A DNA stretch of 25,342 nt. Origin: Fibrobacter sp. (lineage in GTDB: Bacteria > Fibrobacterota > Fibrobacteria > Fibrobacterales > Fibrobacteraceae). The DNA lies in assembly GCA_021443065.1 (NCBI GenBank), contig JABUUR010000227.1, positions 1-25,342 on the forward strand, given 5' to 3'. A program made the translations under genes and the position numbers. Below the pieces are notes generated by a model, which did no database searches, was not told where the DNA came from, and worked only from the letters and a program-made list of their open reading frames with translations. This document shows positions 1 to 6,769 of the stretch, one piece after another (position 1 is the first letter of the stretch; each line of letters begins with the position of its first letter).

Positions 1-2
1 TT

Positions 3-161
3 CACACCCAGAAGGGAGGCAAGTTCGCCCTGATGGATTTGAACGGCAAGGTGCTGTTCTGGAAAAACATCAAGGCGGGATCCACCATGCTCACCGTCCC
101 CGAAAAGGCTAGGAACGTGCACTGGATTGCAACCCTCGACGGAAAGATGCTCTCCAGGTAA
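3..161 (+). CDS. 3' end of a secreted protein with a T9SS-like C-terminal tail (partial)
   Basis: An open frame runs in from the left edge and stops at TAA 159-161, giving about 52 residues with no start in the window. The segment reads KFALMDLNGKVLF, then a short hydrophobic/polar alternation, and ends WIATLDGKMLSR. The pattern 'ALMDLNGKVL...' followed by short beta-strands resembles the C-terminal sorting domains that send proteins through the type IX secretion system in Bacteroidetes and Fibrobacter. The body of the protein, and so its function, lies outside the window. It is followed by a strong hairpin terminator that also serves the convergent glnS gene. The reading frame is convincing; the sorting-domain call is an inference from pattern only. 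Confidence 0.6.
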   Translation, partial: HTQKGGKFALMDLNGKVLFWKNIKAGSTMLTVPEKARNVHWIATLDGKMLSR

Positions 162-214
162 CGCCCTCCCCTCCCTAATAAATCCTTAATAAACCCCTAA
201 TACATCCCAAAAAC

Positions 215-248
215 AAAATCCCGCGAGCCTAATCGTTCGCGGGATTTT
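215..248. terminator. Bidirectional rho-independent terminator
   Basis: A perfect 12-bp inverted repeat (AAAATCCCGCGA at 215-226, TCGCGGGATTTT at 237-248) encloses a 10-nt loop. The A-rich left flank and T-rich right flank mean it can work on both strands. It sits between the tail of the plus-strand secreted protein gene (stop 161) and the 3' end of minus-strand glnS (stop 305), so it probably ends both transcripts. Confidence 0.85.
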
Positions 249-304
249 CACATTGTTATTTACGCTACAGATGTTGCAAAATATTTTGCAAACAACCTCG
301 CAAG

Positions 305-1972
305 TTACTTCGCAGGATTGAAGGAATCCTTGAGGCCCACGGTGCGGTTGAACACCAGGTGGCCGGGCTTGGAGTCGTCGCTGTCCAGGCAGAAATAGCC
401 CAGACGCAGGAACTGGAAGCGGTCTTCCATCTTGGCTTCGGAGAGACTGGGTTCCAGCTTAGCCTGCTTCACTACCATGGATTCGGGATTCAGGTAGCTG
501 TGCCAGTCCTCGCCCTCGGGAACATCGGAGGGGTCTTCCAGCGTAAACAGATTGTCGATGAGGCGAACCTCGGCATCCACGGCGTGAGCGGCACTGACCC
601 AATGGATAGTACCCTTCACCTTGCGTCCATCGGGAGATTCGCCGCCCTTGGACAGGGGGTCGTATTCGCAATGGATGACTGTGATTTTGCCGTTTTCATC
701 CTTTTCCACGCTCTTGCAGGTGACGAAGTATGCACCCTTCAGGCGGACTTCACCCTCAGGCTTCAGGCGGAAGTACTTCTTGGGAGGTTCTTCCATGAAG
801 TCCTCGGCTTCGATGTACAGTTCCCTGGAGAAGGGAACCAGTCGGGTGCCGGCGTTCGGATCGTTGGGGTTGTTTTCCACTTCCACCATTTCCACCTTGC
901 CCTCTTCCCAGTTATCGATGACGACCTTCACCGGGTCGATGACCGCCATGGCACGCTTGGCACTCTGGTTCAATTCCTCGCGGATGCAGAAGTACAAGAG
1001 GTTCACATCCACCATGGATTCCGCCTTGGAAACACCGATGCGGCTGCAGAACTCCCGGATGGAGCTGGGGGTAAAACCGCGACGGCGGAAACCGCAAACC
1101 GTGGGCATACGGGGGTCGTTCCAGCCAAGGACCGCCTTGGTCTCCACCAGTTCCAGGAGCTTTCGCTTGCTCATCATGGTGTAGGTCAAGTTCAGGCGGG
1201 AAAATTCAATCTGCTGGGGGCGGTTCGTGAGGCCAAGTTCAATGAGGAACCAGTCGTACAGTGGGCGGTGGGCCTCGAATTCCAAGGTGCAGATGGAATG
1301 GGTGATACCTTCGATCCAGTCGCTGATGGGGTGGGCGAAGTCGTACATGGGGTAGATGCACCACTTGTCGCCAGTGCGGTGGTGGGTGCAGTGCTTGGTG
1401 CGGTAGATCACCGGGTCCCGCATATTCATGTTGGGGCTTGCCAAGTCGATTTTTGCACGGAGGCACTTTTCACCGTCGGCGAACTTGCCGTCACGCATGT
1501 CGCGGAACAGCTGCATATTCTCCTCTACGCTGCGCTCCCGGTAGGGCGATGGCCTGGAAGGCTTGCCGGCGTCGTTTCCACGGTATTCCTGCATTTCGTC
1601 GCGAGTCAAATCCTCCACATAAGCCTTGCCCATTTCAATCATCTTTTCTGCAAAGGCGTAAATCTGGTCGTAGTAGTCGCTGGCGAAAAATTCTTCCTTC
1701 CATTCAAATCCCAGCCACTTCACGTCTTCGCGGATGGAATCCACGTATTCCACGTCTTCCTTGGTGGGGTTGGTGTCGTCAAAGCGAAGGTTCGTAAAAC
1801 CGCCGAATTTTTTTGCGGTACCGAAATTCAGGCAGATGGACTTGGCGTGGCCTATATGGATGTAGCCGTTGGGCTCCGGAGGGAAACGGGTCAGCACCTT
1901 GTTGCGCTTTCCGGTCTGCAAGTCGTTGACGATAATGTCCTGAATAAAATTCGAAGATTCTGGAATGTCCAT
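305..1972 (-). CDS. glnS: Glutaminyl-tRNA synthetase
   Basis: Class I aminoacyl-tRNA synthetase that charges tRNA-Gln with glutamine in the cytoplasm. The 555-residue length matches E. coli GlnS (about 554). The N-terminal Rossmann domain has the HIGH signature at residues 39-42, within [15 protein letters not shown]. The KMSKS-class loop is MMSKRKL around 266-272. The PEPNGY context and the C-terminal two-barrel anticodon-binding region (about 330-550) mark it as GlnRS rather than a bacterial discriminating GluRS. The start ATG at 1972 has an AAAGG-type ribosome site 8-9 nt upstream on the minus strand. It is monocistronic, ending at a shared bidirectional terminator. Having GlnRS suggests that tRNA-Gln is charged directly in this organism. 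Nothing looks damaged. Confidence 0.97.
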   Translation of the reverse strand: MDIPESSNFIQDIIVNDLQTGKRNKVLTRFPPEPNGYIHIGHAKSICLNFGTAKKFGGFTNLRFDDTNPTKEDVEYVDSIREDVKWLGFEWKEEFFASDYYDQIYAFAEKMIEMGKAYVEDLTRDEMQEYRGNDAGKPSRPSPYRERSVEENMQLFRDMRDGKFADGEKCLRAKIDLASPNMNMRDPVIYRTKHCTHHRTGDKWCIYPMYDFAHPISDWIEGITHSICTLEFEAHRPLYDWFLIELGLTNRPQQIEFSRLNLTYTMMSKRKLLELVETKAVLGWNDPRMPTVCGFRRRGFTPSSIREFCSRIGVSKAESMVDVNLLYFCIREELNQSAKRAMAVIDPVKVVIDNWEEGKVEMVEVENNPNDPNAGTRLVPFSRELYIEAEDFMEEPPKKYFRLKPEGEVRLKGAYFVTCKSVEKDENGKITVIHCEYDPLSKGGESPDGRKVKGTIHWVSAAHAVDAEVRLIDNLFTLEDPSDVPEGEDWHSYLNPESMVVKQAKLEPSLSEAKMEDRFQFLRLGYFCLDSDDSKPGHLVFNRTVGLKDSFNPAK

Positions 1973-2013
1973 GTTTCAACCTTTTTGGGGTATTGCCTAA
2001 ATTTTTACGGGGG

Positions 2014-2044
2014 AAAATGTAGAAAAAATGGGTTCACCTGCAAA
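2014..2044 (-). promoter_or_regulatory. Candidate glnS promoter, Bacteroidetes-type
   Basis: Read on the minus strand, TTTG (2044-2041) is followed after exactly 19 nt by TACATTTT (2021-2014). This matches the TTTG-N19-TAnnTTTG layout of primary-sigma promoters in Bacteroidetes. It lies about 40 nt upstream of the glnS start codon, in the right place and orientation. The last base is T rather than the consensus G. No transcript data are available, so this is a motif call only. Confidence 0.4.
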
Positions 2045-2110
2045 ATTATGCGTAAGGTAAAACTTGGTTTTATGTAATCGATTATCTGTTTTCGGCCACA
2101 AGGCCGCATC

Positions 2111-2142
2111 TGTCATTCTAGAGCAAAGCGATAGAATCCAGC
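2111..2142. repeat. Small palindromic repeat, TGTCATTCTA type
   Basis: TGTCATTCTA... with inverted arms ATTCTA (2115-2120) and TAGAAT (2132-2137) around an 11-nt GAGCAAAGCGA centre. It resembles a family of short dispersed intergenic elements in FCB genomes of the form 'GTCATTCT...AGCGAAGAATCCA'. Membership is from memory of the pattern; only one copy is present here. Confidence 0.5.
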
Positions 2143-2213
2143 CGTTTAGGTGATTATTGCACACATATTGGTCGACGAAGGGTGCGCGATGATGTGTGAG
2201 ATTAATAATTTGA

Positions 2214-2242
2214 GATCCCGGCTCAAAGGCCGGGATGACAAG
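2214..2242. repeat. REP-like palindromic repeat, copy 1
   Basis: The arms ATCCCGGC (2215-2222) and GCCGGGAT (2229-2236) are perfect inverted repeats around a 6-nt loop, followed by GACAAG. A second near-identical copy lies 12 nt downstream, so this is a tandem cluster of intergenic palindromes. Confidence 0.8.
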
Positions 2243-2254
2243 TGCAGGGAGGGG

Positions 2255-2283
2255 GATCCCGGCGCGGAGGCCGGGATGACAAA
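2255..2283. repeat. REP-like palindromic repeat, copy 2
   Basis: Same 8-bp arms as copy 1, ATCCCGGC (2256-2263) and GCCGGGAT (2270-2277), with a different 6-nt loop (GCGGAG), followed by GACAAAG. The conserved arms with a changed loop suggest selection on the stem or recent spread as a unit. Confidence 0.8.
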
Positions 2284-2290
2284 GAGTGGG

Positions 2291-2304
2291 GGCCGGGATG
2301 ACAG
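2291..2304. repeat. REP-like repeat, right half only (copy 3)
   Basis: GGCCGGGATGACAG repeats the right arm and tail of copies 1 and 2 (GCCGGGATGACA) with no matching left arm, so it is a decayed or partial copy. Confidence 0.7.
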
Positions 2305-2404
2305 GCTACAAAAGCCCAAAATATCCTCTTAAATCCATTTTTTGATAACCCAACTCCTTGAAATAATCTACATTACAGGAAATCAACTTGAAAGGGATTG
2401 TTCC

Positions 2405-4147
2405 ATGGAAAGTTCTAGAAAGATTATCAACCAGTTTTTGAAGACCAGTTTCTCCGCTAAAGAAGTCAAGGCCGAACTTTACAAGGCCGGCGTTGCCGCA
2501 ATGGAAGAAGGCTGGACATTCATGGATGCCAGTTTCCAGCTTGGAGGCAAGGCCCGTGACGAAGGCATGGATGGCGACGAAGTAGAACAAACCCTCCGAC
2601 GCGCGTACTCCGAAGAAAAACGTTCCTCCGAACGGCAGGAATCCACGTCGGCACCGGCCCAGCAACAGCAGCCTGCCCCCCAGCAGGCCTCCAGTGACAC
2701 AGCCACCATGGCAATGCCAGTGATCAACCCCCTTTCTGCCGGAATGATTACCATGGAGCAAATGCTGGCCCTCGGTCTGGACACCCAGTCCCTGGAACTT
2801 TTGCAGAACTTCAAAATCGACCCGGAAGCCCTTTCAATTCCCTGGCCAGCACCAGACTGGCGTAAGGACCTAGCCAAGCTTCTGGAGGCCACATTCGCCC
2901 CGGACGAAACTATCGAGTTCAAGGTTTCCAATACTCCTTCAAGTACCGAAGAACTCGTTTCCAACATCGTTGGCCAAGACGACTCCATCAAAAAAATCAT
3001 GAAAAGCCTCGATAGTGCCGAAGGCGCCCTGCTTTGCATCAACGCCACCAAGGGCGGCGAAGACGCAATCGACGAAAGTTGGCATTACCGCTACGTGGTG
3101 GTGGACAATCCCAAGATGTCGCTGGCAAAGCAATTGGCATACTACAAGGCCTTAAACCTCCCCTGCGCCGCATTGGTAAACACGGGGGCAAACTCCGTGC
3201 AGGCATGGGTAAAAATTCTGGCCTCCGACGAAGAAGAATACAACGAACGTGTCGATTTTCTTTTCAAGACCCTGGATTCCCAAGGATTCAAGGTGGACCC
3301 TTCCAACCGCAACCCTCACATGATGGTCCGCATGCCCGGCGTACTCCGTGGCGGCAAGCAGCAATACCTTATCAAACTTGAGCAAGGCGCAAAGAACTTC
3401 AAGGAATGGCAGGAATGGGTAGAATACTCCTTGGACGGCAAACCCCTGATCGAACTTGCCAGCGATAGCGAAGGCGCTCCGAAAAAAGACCAGTCCGTGG
3501 TCGAGAACATGCTGCGCACAGGGGAATTTTTCCTATTCACGGCACCCCCAAAGAGCGGTAAATCTCTGGCTCTGATGGATTTGGGATTGTCCCTCTGCTA
3601 CGGCGAAAACTGGTTTGGAAACGCCACCACTTCTAACGACGTTTTGTTCATCAACTTTGAGTTGACGAAATCTGTTTTCTTGAACCGACTTCACATGTTG
3701 GGCCAAAAGAGAGACCTTAACGCCAACACCCCGAAGTTCGGCTTCTTGAATCTCCGCGGTACGGCACTCTCCCCCATCGAGACGGCACAACTTATCGCAA
3801 AGCGAATCCAGGGAGCCAAGCGGCTTGAAAATCATGATTACCGCGTCGTCATTATCGACCCCATTTCTGCGGTGCTTCACAACCCCAAGTCCACTCGCCT
3901 GAACGGTGCGCCCCACCAGATATTGATGCAAATGATAGACACCCTCATCGCCCTTACCGGCTGTGCCGTGGTGTCTTCTTGCAATCTGGACGAATATCCG
4001 TACCTGGAGGCCCGTGCAGACAGCGTCATGAAACTGACTCCGGTGGAAGGGAGCCTGAACCAATACCAGATCAACGGCTCCTTCCGCGAATTCCCCAAGA
4101 TGTTGGCCCGCGAATGCTCCTGGATTTACCCGAGATTCCTTGTCTAG
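2405..4147 (+). CDS. PrimPol-like / RecA-fold (RepA-like) ATPase, possibly domesticated
   Basis: 580 residues from ATG 2405, preferred over an upstream TTG at 2342 because AAAGGG precedes it at good spacing. Three parts are visible. There is an N-terminal helical region followed by a Gln/Pro/Ala-rich linker (about 80-115). A middle domain (about 200-350) reads NTGANSVQAWVKI ... DPSNRNPHMMVRMPGVLR, which resembles the archaeo-eukaryotic primase-like domain of mobile-element replication proteins. The C-terminal RecA-like ATPase has a good Walker A (APPKSGKS, 380-387) and Walker B (VVIIDP, D485). In the mobile-element family I recall, the middle motif is S-[IL]-H-A and the later one RLSRMPGV. 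Here His is Gln266 and the Ser is changed, so primase activity may be lost while ATP binding remains. No integrase or origin is nearby. The next gene follows after 20 nt. The ATPase fold is secure; the role is unknown. Confidence 0.65.
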   Translation: MESSRKIINQFLKTSFSAKEVKAELYKAGVAAMEEGWTFMDASFQLGGKARDEGMDGDEVEQTLRRAYSEEKRSSERQESTSAPAQQQQPAPQQASSDTATMAMPVINPLSAGMITMEQMLALGLDTQSLELLQNFKIDPEALSIPWPAPDWRKDLAKLLEATFAPDETIEFKVSNTPSSTEELVSNIVGQDDSIKKIMKSLDSAEGALLCINATKGGEDAIDESWHYRYVVVDNPKMSLAKQLAYYKALNLPCAALVNTGANSVQAWVKILASDEEEYNERVDFLFKTLDSQGFKVDPSNRNPHMMVRMPGVLRGGKQQYLIKLEQGAKNFKEWQEWVEYSLDGKPLIELASDSEGAPKKDQSVVENMLRTGEFFLFTAPPKSGKSLALMDLGLSLCYGENWFGNATTSNDVLFINFELTKSVFLNRLHMLGQKRDLNANTPKFGFLNLRGTALSPIETAQLIAKRIQGAKRLENHDYRVVIIDPISAVLHNPKSTRLNGAPHQILMQMIDTLIALTGCAVVSSCNLDEYPYLEARADSVMKLTPVEGSLNQYQINGSFREFPKMLARECSWIYPRFLV

Positions 4148-4167
4148 CCTTTTGAATCACAATCTAT

Positions 4168-5532
4168 ATGAACAAGCAACCTAAAAAAAACTACTCCCGC
4201 CCTGCAAGGGGCGAACGCCTAGATAACGTTCACTCCAACGGGCGACGCCCGGTCCGTAACGAAAGAACAAAAACCGTTGAAGGACAACAAGATACGAAAA
4301 CCCAACCTAAGGTTGCGGTCCGCCCAAAGTTGTCCTTTGAAGATTTAAAACAGCAATTGACCACATGGGTAGCGACAGAGAAAATCCCCGGTAAATTCCA
4401 GGCATGGTACACCGTCGAAGCCAGTGCAGAAAACGCCGACTGGAGAATTACCAAGGTTCGCCAAGGCGAGCATGAAAAATTGTCCATCGAAGCCCCCGGC
4501 TTTGAAATGGAAACCCCAGAAATTGTCGAAAAAATTTTCGAACAATTAAAGAAAGAGCACCTTCGCATTTTCACCAAGGCTCTCCGCCAGATTTGGTTCC
4601 GTGCCGCCGGAAACAGCAATTTTGCATTATTGGTCCAGGTCAACCTGAAAGGGCGCAATTCCGCCCACGGTTACAAGACGTTCATCGACTTCCTGGAACG
4701 CAACTGCCCCGAAATAACCAGTTGCCACCATATCCAGTGCCTTCCGGATTTTCTGTTCGACCCCGCAAGTTCCCAGGCAATGAAGGTTGAGTCGAAGACC
4801 GCCTTCGGAAACGAATTCATCCAGATTGGCGAAAGCGGTTTCTACATGCACGTGCTGGACTGGGCCCCCAGAATTCGTGATGCGTGGAACGGTCTACCAT
4901 CCCGAATCGCAAGCGCCATTCACCCCAATCCCGAGGACTGTTTCTTTGAATTCTACTCCGGAAGCAGTTTCGTAAGTTCCATGTTGGCAAGCCAGTTTAA
5001 GCGGGTAGACTCCATGGACTGCCGCGAATTCGCCATGCAATCCTCTCGTAAGAACGCCCGAGGCGTCTTGGGCGAGAACATGCGTTTTCACCGCGGGCAT
5101 GTTGAGGCGGATTTCTTTGCAAAATTCTTCAGCAAGAAAGAAAACGAAGGGCGGTGGACTTTCTACTTCAACCTTCCGAATAGCGAGTCGCTCCCTGCCG
5201 GCGTAGAACAGGCGGCAGCCCAGGCACGCCCGGAAAGGATATTGCTTCAGACATCCGACCTGGAAGTTGCTACCAAGGAAATCAAGCGGCTGCGTCGCGA
5301 AAACTACATGCTGCGCAAGAGCGTCCCCCTGTACCTGGAACCGGGAAGCGGCAAATTTGAAGTTTTATTCATTTTTGTACCAGACAGGGCAGGCATTTTA
5401 GGGCAAAATCCCGCATTGGCGGCAAAATCTCGCAACGTTCAGCGCCCACAGGAGCGTATCAACCGCACAAATCGTACTGAACAGCCCTATTTTACAACCG
5501 AAGTGCCTACTTTTAAACAAAGAAAAGGTTAA
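4168..5532 (+). CDS. TrmA/RlmD-like RNA uracil methyltransferase homologue, apparently lacking the catalytic Cys
   Basis: 454 residues. Residues 1-50 are basic and polar, probably disordered. The C-terminal half can be aligned by eye to the methyltransferase fold of the TrmA/RlmC/RlmD family. FFEFYSGSSF (259-268) stands where DLYCGxGxF binds S-adenosylmethionine. VDSMDCREFAMQSSRKNA stands where the 'VxGVE...A..NA' segment lies. ILLQTSD (358-364) stands where the catalytic 'YVSCNP' lies, and is followed by an EIKRLRRENYML stretch like 'RDLxxLxxxGY'. The nucleophilic Cys, the DPPR-type motif and the Gly-rich SAM loop are altered, so the protein may bind RNA without methylating it. It sits 20 nt after the PrimPol-like ATPase gene, so the two are probably co-transcribed. 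A distant methyltransferase with other chemistry cannot be excluded. Confidence 0.55.
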   Translation: MNKQPKKNYSRPARGERLDNVHSNGRRPVRNERTKTVEGQQDTKTQPKVAVRPKLSFEDLKQQLTTWVATEKIPGKFQAWYTVEASAENADWRITKVRQGEHEKLSIEAPGFEMETPEIVEKIFEQLKKEHLRIFTKALRQIWFRAAGNSNFALLVQVNLKGRNSAHGYKTFIDFLERNCPEITSCHHIQCLPDFLFDPASSQAMKVESKTAFGNEFIQIGESGFYMHVLDWAPRIRDAWNGLPSRIASAIHPNPEDCFFEFYSGSSFVSSMLASQFKRVDSMDCREFAMQSSRKNARGVLGENMRFHRGHVEADFFAKFFSKKENEGRWTFYFNLPNSESLPAGVEQAAAQARPERILLQTSDLEVATKEIKRLRRENYMLRKSVPLYLEPGSGKFEVLFIFVPDRAGILGQNPALAAKSRNVQRPQERINRTNRTEQPYFTTEVPTFKQRKG

Positions 5533-5563
5533 ATTTCAAGTAAGTTAGCCTGTAAGGAATAAT

Positions 5564-6724
5564 ATGCGATTTTTTAAATGTGCTTCCATCTGCCTTGGTT
5601 TGACCGCCCTGTTGGCCTCCGCCTACGTTGTCAAGCAAGGAGACACCCTTTGGGACTTGAGTGACGAATTCCTCAAGGATCCGTTCGCATGGCCGGACCT
5701 TTGGGAAAACAACAGACACATTAAGGACCCGCACTGGATTTATCCGGGCGACTCCCTCTACCTGGGGGACAGCATCAGCCACGACGCGGTATCGGAAAAG
5801 CCCCGGAAGAAGTTCCCCTGCGACGCTAACGTATCGGACGCGGATTTACCCAAGGGAATCACCTCCGCAGGTTGCGACGACGACGGCCGCAATGACGATT
5901 TTGAATCCATGTTGGGCAATTTGCGTGACAAGGACTCCAAGAGCAAAAAGAAAAACCGCGAAAACGACAAGTTCAGTTACAACCAGCGGCCTGCCCCCAA
6001 GTTGTTCAATGGTTACTACCAGGTTCTGGCCCCCGAAATCTATGTGTTGGACTCTCTCAAGAACGATTCCAGTTTCATTTCCATTCGTTCTGCGGAAAAA
6101 AATCAGCCCATCATTCATTTGCCCGAACATGAAGTTCTCGTTGGACTCGGTAAAAAGACCCACCAGAACATCAAGAAGGGCGATTTGATTGAAATTCTCG
6201 ATGCACGGGCAATCGACGTTCCCGGTGCGGGCAGATCCTTTGACAAGTATGCATTGCTCCGGCTTTCGGGCATTGCAAAGATTACCGCCATCGGTGACAC
6301 CCTTTCCCGGGCCCAAATCGTTCAGAGTTTCCGCGAAATCAAGATTGCCCAGGCAAAGGCCCGTGTAAAAAAGCCCTTGAACACCATCAACGTAACGGGC
6401 TATACGGCAGAAAAAGCCGTAATGATGGATTCGCTTGCCATGATCCGTTACGCCATGGACCCCTCCTTGGTCATAGGCGCCTACTCCTACGTCCTGATTG
6501 GCAAGGGAGCCGCCCAGGGGTATAACACCGGAGATGCCGTTGCCGTTTGGGAAGAAGACACCTCCGACCCGACAATTCCGCCCCATCTTCTTGGCCGCGG
6601 GATTATCGCACGTGCTGCAGAAAATGAAGCCGCAGTCCTCATTAGAGAGATTTACTCCAACAACCGTCGCATCGAAACCGGCCATAAGGTTTCCGTGACT
6701 CATCGAGCAAATATCGCCAAGTGA
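5564..6724 (+). CDS. Secreted LysM-domain protein
   Basis: 386 residues beginning with a signal peptide (hydrophobic run about 8-20, likely cleavage after LLASA-20). A LysM peptidoglycan-binding domain follows at once at 21-68 ([16 protein letters not shown] ... [10 protein letters not shown]). The insert [12 protein letters not shown] is typical of LysM proteins in delta-proteobacterial and FCB envelopes. Residues 70-150 are charged and low in complexity (Asp/Lys-rich). The remaining 230 residues are a beta-rich region with no family I recognise. It presumably acts in the periplasm, bound to the cell wall. The ATG has a clear AAGGA ribosome site (5554-5558). It lies 31 nt after the preceding gene and 45 nt before the histidine kinase gene, all on the same strand, so it may be part of the same envelope-related transcript. 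Confidence 0.8.
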   Translation: MRFFKCASICLGLTALLASAYVVKQGDTLWDLSDEFLKDPFAWPDLWENNRHIKDPHWIYPGDSLYLGDSISHDAVSEKPRKKFPCDANVSDADLPKGITSAGCDDDGRNDDFESMLGNLRDKDSKSKKKNRENDKFSYNQRPAPKLFNGYYQVLAPEIYVLDSLKNDSSFISIRSAEKNQPIIHLPEHEVLVGLGKKTHQNIKKGDLIEILDARAIDVPGAGRSFDKYALLRLSGIAKITAIGDTLSRAQIVQSFREIKIAQAKARVKKPLNTINVTGYTAEKAVMMDSLAMIRYAMDPSLVIGAYSYVLIGKGAAQGYNTGDAVAVWEEDTSDPTIPPHLLGRGIIARAAENEAAVLIREIYSNNRRIETGHKVSVTHRANIAK

Positions 6725-6769
6725 TTAGACTCCAACCGTCTATTCGCCTTACTCTGTAAGGGATAAACA

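Larger units (their letters stand above)
1973..2404. other. Intergenic region between divergent glnS and the 2405 gene
   Basis: This 432-bp stretch carries no convincing gene. It holds the candidate glnS promoter near 2014-2044, a small palindromic element at 2111-2142, two and a half copies of a GC-rich palindromic repeat at 2214-2304, and the leader of the downstream gene with an AAAGGG ribosome site about 10 nt before ATG 2405. A 60-codon open frame across the repeats consists largely of repeat sequence and is not counted as a gene. A TTTG at 2341-2344 and TACATTA at 2369-2375 could form a weak promoter for 2405, but their spacing (24 nt) is long. Confidence 0.7.

Noticed and set aside
359..2077. 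A 572-codon open frame on the plus strand opposite glnS
   Set aside because: It is the antisense shadow of glnS. Its translation has no recognisable motif, while the minus strand encodes a complete GlnRS with HIGH and MSKRK motifs.
2150..2332. A 60-codon open frame in the glnS/2405 intergenic region
   Set aside because: It runs through the palindromic repeats, and its Gly/Arg/Asp-rich product simply reflects them. No ribosome site or family likeness.
2342..2404. TTG start extending the PrimPol-like protein by 21 residues
   Set aside because: ATG 2405 has an AAAGGG site at proper distance; the extension has no domain content.
2405..5532. Integrated plasmid or phage replication module
   Set aside because: Apart from the PrimPol-like gene there is no integrase, partition gene, origin repeat, tRNA boundary or composition shift, so a live mobile element is not supported.
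5846..6703. A 285-codon minus-strand frame opposite the LysM gene
   Set aside because: Antisense shadow with no start context or motif; the plus-strand gene has a signal peptide and LysM domain.
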